Positions 20,605 to 25,335 of a DNA stretch of 25,335 nt are shown one piece after another (the stretch's first letter is position 1; every line of letters starts with the position of its first letter). Location: contig JBIJCI010000024.1 of NCBI GenBank assembly GCA_044344715.1, forward strand, positions 1 through 25,335, in the 5' to 3' direction. This DNA comes from F1-60-MAGs027 sp044344715. Lineage in GTDB: Bacteria; Actinomycetota; Acidimicrobiia; Acidimicrobiales; Ilumatobacteraceae. Both the position numbers and the translations under genes were made by a program. A model generated the notes under the pieces. That model made no database searches. It was not told where the DNA came from and worked only from the letters and a program-made list of their open reading frames with translations.

Positions 20605-21482
20605 ACCAACGACGCAACCCGCTCGAGACCGCGCCGCCCGAGGCGCTGTTCGTTCTCTCGGGAATCAGTCAGTACGTCGGCGCCGTCATCGCCGTACGAC
20701 TCTTCGAGCAACTGGCACCCGCGCCGTCGGCGTGGTTCCGGGTGATCGGAGCCGCGTTCTGGCTCCTGCTGTTCTCAGCCGGAGACCTGCGCCGTAACGG
20801 CCGATTCACCCGGCCGCAGTTGAAGGCAGCGGCACTGTTCGGCGTGGCTACCGCCTTCATGAACCTCACCTTCTACCTGGCGATCGACCGCCTGGATCTC
20901 GGTAAGGGCGTGGCGATCGAATTCATCGGCCCGATCACCGTCGCCGCACTCACCACGCGGACGAAGCGCAACGCCGCCGCCCTGTTGCTCGCCGCCCTCG
21001 GCGTCGTCGTGCTGTCGGGTATCGAGATCGACAACGAACCGCTCGGGCTGCTGTTCATCTTCCTCGCTGCTTCGTGCTGGGCGGCGTACATCGTGGTCGG
21101 CGCGCGCGTCGCGCGGTACGACCGCGGCGTCGCCGGACTCGGTGTTGGTCTCGTGTTCGGCGCCGTCGTCCTCACGCCCTTCGGAGTCGCACAGAGTGGT
21201 CCGGCCTGGAGCGACGTATCCCTGATCGGACTCTGCTTCCTCGTCGGGTTGTTCTCCAACGCCGTCGCGTACGGAATCGACCAGTACACGTTCCGACGGA
21301 TTCCCGTCCGGCGGTTCTCCGTGCTCCTCGCCCTGCTTCCCGTCACCGCAACGGTGTTCGGATTCCTCTTCCTGGATCAGACACCGTCGAAAGCGGACAT
21401 GCTCGGCATCGTGCTCGTGCTGGGTGGCGTCGTGATCCAGCAACGCGACGTATTGCCGAGCGTCGAACCGTTGCGCGATTGA
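20601..21482 (+). CDS. EamA/RhtA-like transporter (drug/metabolite superfamily)
   Basis: About 293 residues with roughly ten hydrophobic segments in two EamA repeats. The segments FYLAIDRLDLGKGVAIEFIGP and GLLFIFLAASCWAAYIVVGA (each about 20 residues) and the late ALLPVTATVFGFLFLDQTPS region closely resemble RhtA, the threonine/homoserine exporter of E. coli; the first is described here by its core LDLGKGVAIEFIGP. Substrate is inferred only at the level of amino acids or small metabolites. The start is unusual: a CTG at 20601 overlaps the aldolase stop as CTGA, matching the NTGA couplings elsewhere in the window. The alternative ATG 20541 would overlap the aldolase gene by 64 bases and add 20 residues. 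No other standard start precedes the first membrane segment. Confidence 0.85.
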   Translation: MNQRRNPLETAPPEALFVLSGISQYVGAVIAVRLFEQLAPAPSAWFRVIGAAFWLLLFSAGDLRRNGRFTRPQLKAAALFGVATAFMNLTFYLAIDRLDLGKGVAIEFIGPITVAALTTRTKRNAAALLLAALGVVVLSGIEIDNEPLGLLFIFLAASCWAAYIVVGARVARYDRGVAGLGVGLVFGAVVLTPFGVAQSGPAWSDVSLIGLCFLVGLFSNAVAYGIDQYTFRRIPVRRFSVLLALLPVTATVFGFLFLDQTPSKADMLGIVLVLGGVVIQQRDVLPSVEPLRD

Positions 21483-21557
21483 CCCTTCCGCACCAGTGCA
21501 CGAGGTACGTGTGACCACGGTCGGGCGGCATTCCCCGCACCCGCGCCGGGGTTTCCG

Positions 21558-21563
21558 TAGACT
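21558..21563 (+). promoter_or_regulatory. -10-like hexamer TAGACT of the SpoIID-fusion gene
   Basis: TANNNT 35 nt before ATG 21599, giving an expected leader of about 28 nt that contains GGAGAG at 21581-21586. The GGAGAG is 12 nt from the ATG, somewhat far. No -35 is evident. Confidence 0.5.
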
Positions 21564-21598
21564 GCCGTGAAGCGGGCGAAGGAGAGATCCACTTCACC

Positions 21599-23956
21599 AT
21601 GCGTTCCCCCCAACTTCGACGCCTGATCGGCGTTTGTCTCGTCACGCTGACCGTCGTCGTCGCGTCGCCGGTGGCCGAACCGGCGCATGCAGAAGACGGT
21701 CGGCTGCCGGCCAGCTACGTCATCTACGGCCGCGGATACGGCCACGGACGGGGCTTGAGCCAGTTCGGATCGCTCGGATGGGCAACCGTGCACGGCTGGT
21801 CGTGGCAGCAGATCCTCGACTTCTACTACGGCGGCCCGACCGGCAACGTCGTCGCGCCGATGGACAATCCGAACGACGTCATTCGCGTATGGCTCAGCGC
21901 GATGGGTTCGTACCAGACGGGTGTCGTCGCCGACGTGCAGAATGCGTTGTTCCTCGAGGACCCGGTTCCCGGTCGAACCTGGACGTCGCTCGTGGCCCGC
22001 GAGGTGAGCGACAGGGTCTACCGGGTGTGGGGCTCGACGACCCGGCGCTGCACGCTCCCCGGTCAGGACCCGGCGTCGGTCGGATTCGAACTCATCGGCG
22101 ACGTGCCGAACCAGGCCTCGTTCACCACGCAGGTGGGCGACGATCCTGCGGCGGCTCCGACGCAGGTGATCGGGTTGTGCGAGCCGAAGTCGGAACGCGC
22201 CCACCGCGTTCGCTACTACCGGGGGACCATCCGTGCGCTCAACAACTCGCGGGGCGAACAACGCACGATCAACGTCGTGAACATGGAGAACTACCTGCGC
22301 GGCGTGGTGCCGCGCGAGTCTCCGGCCGCCTGGGGCGATCTCGCCGCCGGAGCGGGGATGAACGCACTGCGCTCCCAGGCGGTGGCCGCCAGGAGCTACG
22401 CGGCGACCGAGAACCGCTACACGGGTCTCGCCAATACGTGCGACACCCAGGACTGCCAGGTGTACGGCGGCTCGGCGTTGCGCGAAGGCGTGAGCGAGCA
22501 GCCCTACGGCCTCGAGGATCCGCGCACCGACCTGGCCATCGCGGAAACCGCCGGGGTCGTGATCAGGGCCCGCAACGGCTCGGTCGTTCGCACGGAGTTC
22601 TCGTCGAGCAACGGTGGCAGAACGGCGGGTGGAGTATTCCCCGCACAGGCCGATCCGGGTGACCTTGCGGCCAACTCGTCGCTCATGTCCTGGACCCGCA
22701 CCGTGAGTGCGGCACAGGTCCAGCAGCGCTACACACAGATCGGAACGCTCACGTCGATCACCACGTCGCACGACGGTCTGGGTGGCGACTGGAACGGCTA
22801 CACCACCGAGGTCACGATCACCGGCACGTCGGGTTCCGTCAAGGTGTCCGGCTGGTCGTTCCGCACGACGTTCGACCTTCCCGCACCCTGGTACGGGGTC
22901 GTGCCGGTGTTCCCCGCCGGATTCGACGCGGCACCCGTCGGGCGGATCCTGCTCATCGGTGACTCCGTCGGCGCCAGCATCACCTCCGAATTCAACGGCA
23001 TCGTCGCTCCCGCGTACACACAGGTCGACTACCAGGCACTCCCCAACCGGTGCCTCGTCGGTTCGGCGTGCATCGCACCGACCACCGGACTGCCGGATGC
23101 GCCGTCCATCATCAACACGCTCACGGCCGAAACGATGCCGACCGTTGCCGTGCTCCAGCTCGGTTACAACGACGATCCCGCAACGTTCGCCCAGGACGTC
23201 GACCAGGTGGTGACCGCCCTGAACGCCAGGGGCGTGCAGCGGATCGTGTTCGTCAACCTCTCCACGCGACGGGCCTCGGTCGACTACTCCGTATCCAACG
23301 CGGCGCTCGCCGGCGCCGCCCAGAAGTACGCAAACGTCTCCGTGCTGGACTGGAACACCTACAGCACGGGACCGGACAAGACCCGTTGGTTCAGCGACGC
23401 CGTACACCTCACCACCACCGGTCGAGTGGAGTTCGCATTGTTCCTGCGCAATCAACTCGACGAACTCCGTCGCGCCGGACTGATCGCCATCGGTGCGGCA
23501 GGCAGCATCCCGATGGCGGTGCCGATGACGGTCGGCGAGCGTGGCGAGCCGATCAAGGTGCTGCAGACGGCACTCAACGTGGCACTCAACCTGAAGAAGC
23601 GTCAGCGATTGGCGACGGACGGGAGCTACGGCAAGGGAACGGCGAGCGCGGTGGAGAAGTTCGAGGCATCGGTCGGACTACCGGTCGACGGCATCGCCGA
23701 CGAACAGGTGATCGCCGCCCTCGGTATCGACCATGCAACGTTCAGGCTGTTCCGCGGAGCGCGACAGTCCTCGGTGGTATCGATCCAGAAGGCACTGGCG
23801 AACGTGCTCGGTGTGAAGATCCGTCCGGACGGGGTCTTCGGGAGCGGAACCGAGGGCCAGCTACGCAGGTTCCAGAAGATGGTCGGATTGAGGACGACCG
23901 GGGTCGTGGATCGTGCTACGTGGATGGCGCTTCTCAACGCCTCGGCGCAGCGCTGA
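21599..23956 (+). CDS. Secreted SpoIID/LytB - SGNH hydrolase - double peptidoglycan-binding fusion
   Basis: A 785-residue exported protein. Signal peptide 1-31 (AHA-ED). The SpoIID/LytB domain (about 40-430) has GYGHGRGLSQFG (46-57) and YLRGVVPRESPAAW (232-245), where Glu240 corresponds to the catalytic acid of SpoIID lytic transglycosylase. LRSQAVAARSYA and CDTQDCQVYGG (281-291) follow; its Cys pair recalls the metal site of clostridial SpoIID. An SGNH-type esterase domain spans about 448-625: GDS (Ser456), GYND (Asn524), DAVH (Asp600, His603). Two PG_binding_1 repeats end it (about 646-708 and 719-780), each with the DGxxGxGT-type turn. Together: binds peptidoglycan, cuts glycan strands, and may remove acyl groups. 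It has its own promoter-like site; its 3' end overlaps the GlfT2-like gene by 23 bases. The organism shows no other sign of sporulation here. Confidence 0.88.
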   Translation: MRSPQLRRLIGVCLVTLTVVVASPVAEPAHAEDGRLPASYVIYGRGYGHGRGLSQFGSLGWATVHGWSWQQILDFYYGGPTGNVVAPMDNPNDVIRVWLSAMGSYQTGVVADVQNALFLEDPVPGRTWTSLVAREVSDRVYRVWGSTTRRCTLPGQDPASVGFELIGDVPNQASFTTQVGDDPAAAPTQVIGLCEPKSERAHRVRYYRGTIRALNNSRGEQRTINVVNMENYLRGVVPRESPAAWGDLAAGAGMNALRSQAVAARSYAATENRYTGLANTCDTQDCQVYGGSALREGVSEQPYGLEDPRTDLAIAETAGVVIRARNGSVVRTEFSSSNGGRTAGGVFPAQADPGDLAANSSLMSWTRTVSAAQVQQRYTQIGTLTSITTSHDGLGGDWNGYTTEVTITGTSGSVKVSGWSFRTTFDLPAPWYGVVPVFPAGFDAAPVGRILLIGDSVGASITSEFNGIVAPAYTQVDYQALPNRCLVGSACIAPTTGLPDAPSIINTLTAETMPTVAVLQLGYNDDPATFAQDVDQVVTALNARGVQRIVFVNLSTRRASVDYSVSNAALAGAAQKYANVSVLDWNTYSTGPDKTRWFSDAVHLTTTGRVEFALFLRNQLDELRRAGLIAIGAAGSIPMAVPMTVGERGEPIKVLQTALNVALNLKKRQRLATDGSYGKGTASAVEKFEASVGLPVDGIADEQVIAALGIDHATFRLFRGARQSSVVSIQKALANVLGVKIRPDGVFGSGTEGQLRRFQKMVGLRTTGVVDRATWMALLNASAQR

Positions 23957-25335
23957 GCCCGTCGAATCGTCGTCGCCATGCCGCATCACTGACGAGGTCG
24001 GGGTACGACGCACGGTACTCACGCTTGAGCGTGTCGTAGTTGCGGGAGAGTTCGCGCAACACCGAGAACACGTCGCGCCAGAGGGCGAAGAACCGTGCAC
24101 GATCGCGCTCGCACACGAACCCTTCGGGCAGACGATCGTGCCGGTAGAGGATCCGGTCGTGGCGCACGGCGAGCCCGACCGCGCGGGAGTCGATCGGCGC
24201 CGTGCGCAGGGCCCGACTCCGCAACCTCGAGGGAACGAGGAATCCGCCGAGCAGCGGTAGCGCGAGCAGGAAACCGACCAGCCGCACTGGCTTGGGAAGC
24301 GGCCGGGAGATACCGATCGCCGCATGCTCGGGCGACAACGGGGCGGGCTTCTCCTCCGTGACGGTGCGCAGTTCGTCGTGGAGGGCCGAGTGATCGACGT
24401 CCGCGAGGGCCGATGGTCCGGCCAGGTAGGCGCGCATGCCGCGGATCATGTACTCCGCACTCGAGTACCGGAAGCCGAACAGGTTGCGGAAACTGAGTGC
24501 GAGGAAGCGTTGACCGAGGTGCCACCAGCGGTGCCTGTCGAAGACCAGTGTGTCGATCATCGCAAAGTTGCGCATCTCGTAGAAGAGACTGGACGGGTTG
24601 TTCTTCAGGTGGAAGTCGGCGTGCCAGACGGCCACTCCGTTGAGCGTGACCGTGTGACGTCCGGTGTGCATGAGCCCGAAGGCCACGTCGTCGCCGCGTA
24701 CGAACACCGGCAACGGGTTGTCGGGGGTGATGGTGATCGGGAACGCCGTGTACCACCATGCGGAGTAGGCGAACCGTCGTTCCTTCGCATCACGAAGGAC
24801 GAGTTTGCGATCGCGGAGGTCGTCCTCCTGGCCGAGCGCGCGGAGCGGATACAGCGAACGCCAGAGGTAACGGCTACCCGCCTCGAACTGCATCCACGGA
24901 CGCTCCTCGCTCAGCATCGCTCCGTGCACGCACAACCGTGCGTCGCGGGCGTAGGCAAAGAGCGACACCGTACGTACCAGCGACTCCGCCTCCAGGTTGA
25001 TGTCGTCGTCCATGAACAGCACGTGCGTGGCCCAACCGGCCTCCCGTAGCCGCATCAACCCCCGTGCGAACCCGCCGGCTCCGCCCAGGTTGTGGTTCGG
25101 GATCACCTCGAGGTCACCCTCCGGCACCTTTCCGAAGTCGACGTTTCGTGCGTTGTCCACGACCAGCACTCGCACCCGACCGCGCAACGAGTCGAGGCCC
25201 TGCACGAGGCCCAACACCTTCTTCACCGTGGGGACCACGTAGGACTGGCGGTTGAAGGTGGTGATCGAGAGGTTGAGCCGCACATCGTGGACCGGTTCGA
25301 CGTCCGTGTGCCACTCGACGTGGGAGAGATACGAC
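23934..25335 (-). CDS. GlfT2-like galactofuranosyltransferase (5' end cut by window edge)
   Basis: 467 residues are visible and the frame stays open to the window edge, so the N-terminus lies outside; GTG 25283 is internal, as SHVEWHT upstream of it fits the N-terminal beta domain. The GT-A domain shows LSITTFNRQ, VDNARN, NHNLGGAGGFARG and the metal-binding FMDDDI. It continues with the substrate-pocket AWWY, VFVRGDDVAFGL with a second acidic pair, and the late VAVWHADFHLKNNP, matching the GlfT2 WH motif. GlfT2 polymerises galactofuranose from UDP-Galf onto the lipid-linked galactan at the inner face of the membrane. A C-terminal helical part follows (LGFRYSSAEYMIRGM region and beyond). A related galactan or O-antigen galactofuranosyltransferase is the alternative. 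Confidence 0.85.
   Translation of the reverse strand, partial: SYLSHVEWHTDVEPVHDVRLNLSITTFNRQSYVVPTVKKVLGLVQGLDSLRGRVRVLVVDNARNVDFGKVPEGDLEVIPNHNLGGAGGFARGLMRLREAGWATHVLFMDDDINLEAESLVRTVSLFAYARDARLCVHGAMLSEERPWMQFEAGSRYLWRSLYPLRALGQEDDLRDRKLVLRDAKERRFAYSAWWYTAFPITITPDNPLPVFVRGDDVAFGLMHTGRHTVTLNGVAVWHADFHLKNNPSSLFYEMRNFAMIDTLVFDRHRWWHLGQRFLALSFRNLFGFRYSSAEYMIRGMRAYLAGPSALADVDHSALHDELRTVTEEKPAPLSPEHAAIGISRPLPKPVRLVGFLLALPLLGGFLVPSRLRSRALRTAPIDSRAVGLAVRHDRILYRHDRLPEGFVCERDRARFFALWRDVFSVLRELSRNYDTLKREYRASYPDLVSDAAWRRRFDGLSAAPRR

Noticed and set aside
21533..21551. Possible terminator hairpin CCCCG...CGGGG after the transporter gene
   Set aside because: Only a 5-base stem with a 9-base loop and three T's; too weak to call, though it is the only hairpin-like element in that gap.
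21377..23455. A 692-codon open frame on the minus strand opposite the SpoIID-fusion and transporter genes
   Set aside because: Its product is Arg/His/Val/Gly-rich with no recognisable domain, as expected for a mirror frame in GC-rich DNA, and the plus-strand genes have clear domains.

Overview
The window is a very gene-dense, GC-rich stretch of a bacterial chromosome with 25 protein genes (two cut by the window edges). I see no tRNA, rRNA, CRISPR array, insertion sequence or prophage, and no stretch above 300 bases without a gene. The content points to Actinomycetota: a mycothiol S-conjugate amidase, an F420-type luciferase-like oxidoreductase, a WS/DGAT acyltransferase, an AccA3-type biotin carboxylase/BCCP fusion, an actinobacterial DapD and a GlfT2-like galactofuranosyltransferase. 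My best guess is the class Acidimicrobiia (Ilumatobacter-like). That placement is an inference from gene content and style, not a computed phylogeny.

Layout. 1-416 (-) is an acyl-CoA dehydrogenase start, divergent from an alpha/beta hydrolase (470-1360). 1389-4275 (+) is a three-gene coupled operon: Fe-S RecB-like nuclease, PAP2 phosphatase, WS/DGAT. A 64-residue unknown protein (4235-4429, -) and an SDR oxidoreductase (4518-5327, +) follow. Next come a LLM oxidoreductase (5335-6252, -), a secreted thermonuclease-like lipoprotein (6306-6815, +) and a ChbG/YdjC deacetylase (6827-7687, +). Mca and a small SCP2-like protein lie on the minus strand (7650-8820). A PEBP-like lipoprotein (8866-9477, +) and a PAS-PAS-GGDEF-EAL c-di-GMP protein (9550-11646, +) come next. 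LCP ligase and BirA are on the minus strand (11607-13392).

13415-18151 (+) is a tightly coupled operon: acyl-CoA carboxylase alpha chain, lysyl-tRNA synthetase, DapD, nitroreductase. BirA, which should biotinylate the carboxylase, is divergent from it. 18152-19726 (-) is an acyl-CoA mutase large subunit. It is divergent from a class II aldolase (19783-20604) followed by an RhtA-like exporter. The window closes with a large secreted SpoIID-SGNH-peptidoglycan-binding fusion (21599-23956, +) converging on a GlfT2-like transferase (23934-25335, -).

Two themes stand out. First, eleven transcription-unit starts carry a TANNNT hexamer ending 6-10 nt before the chosen start codon, the geometry of leaderless mRNAs, while operon-internal genes are joined by 4-base NTGA stop/start overlaps. 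Second, the six convergent gene pairs overlap, abut or lie within 7 nt at their 3' ends, leaving no room for separate terminators. The most novel-looking protein is the SpoIID-SGNH-PGB fusion.
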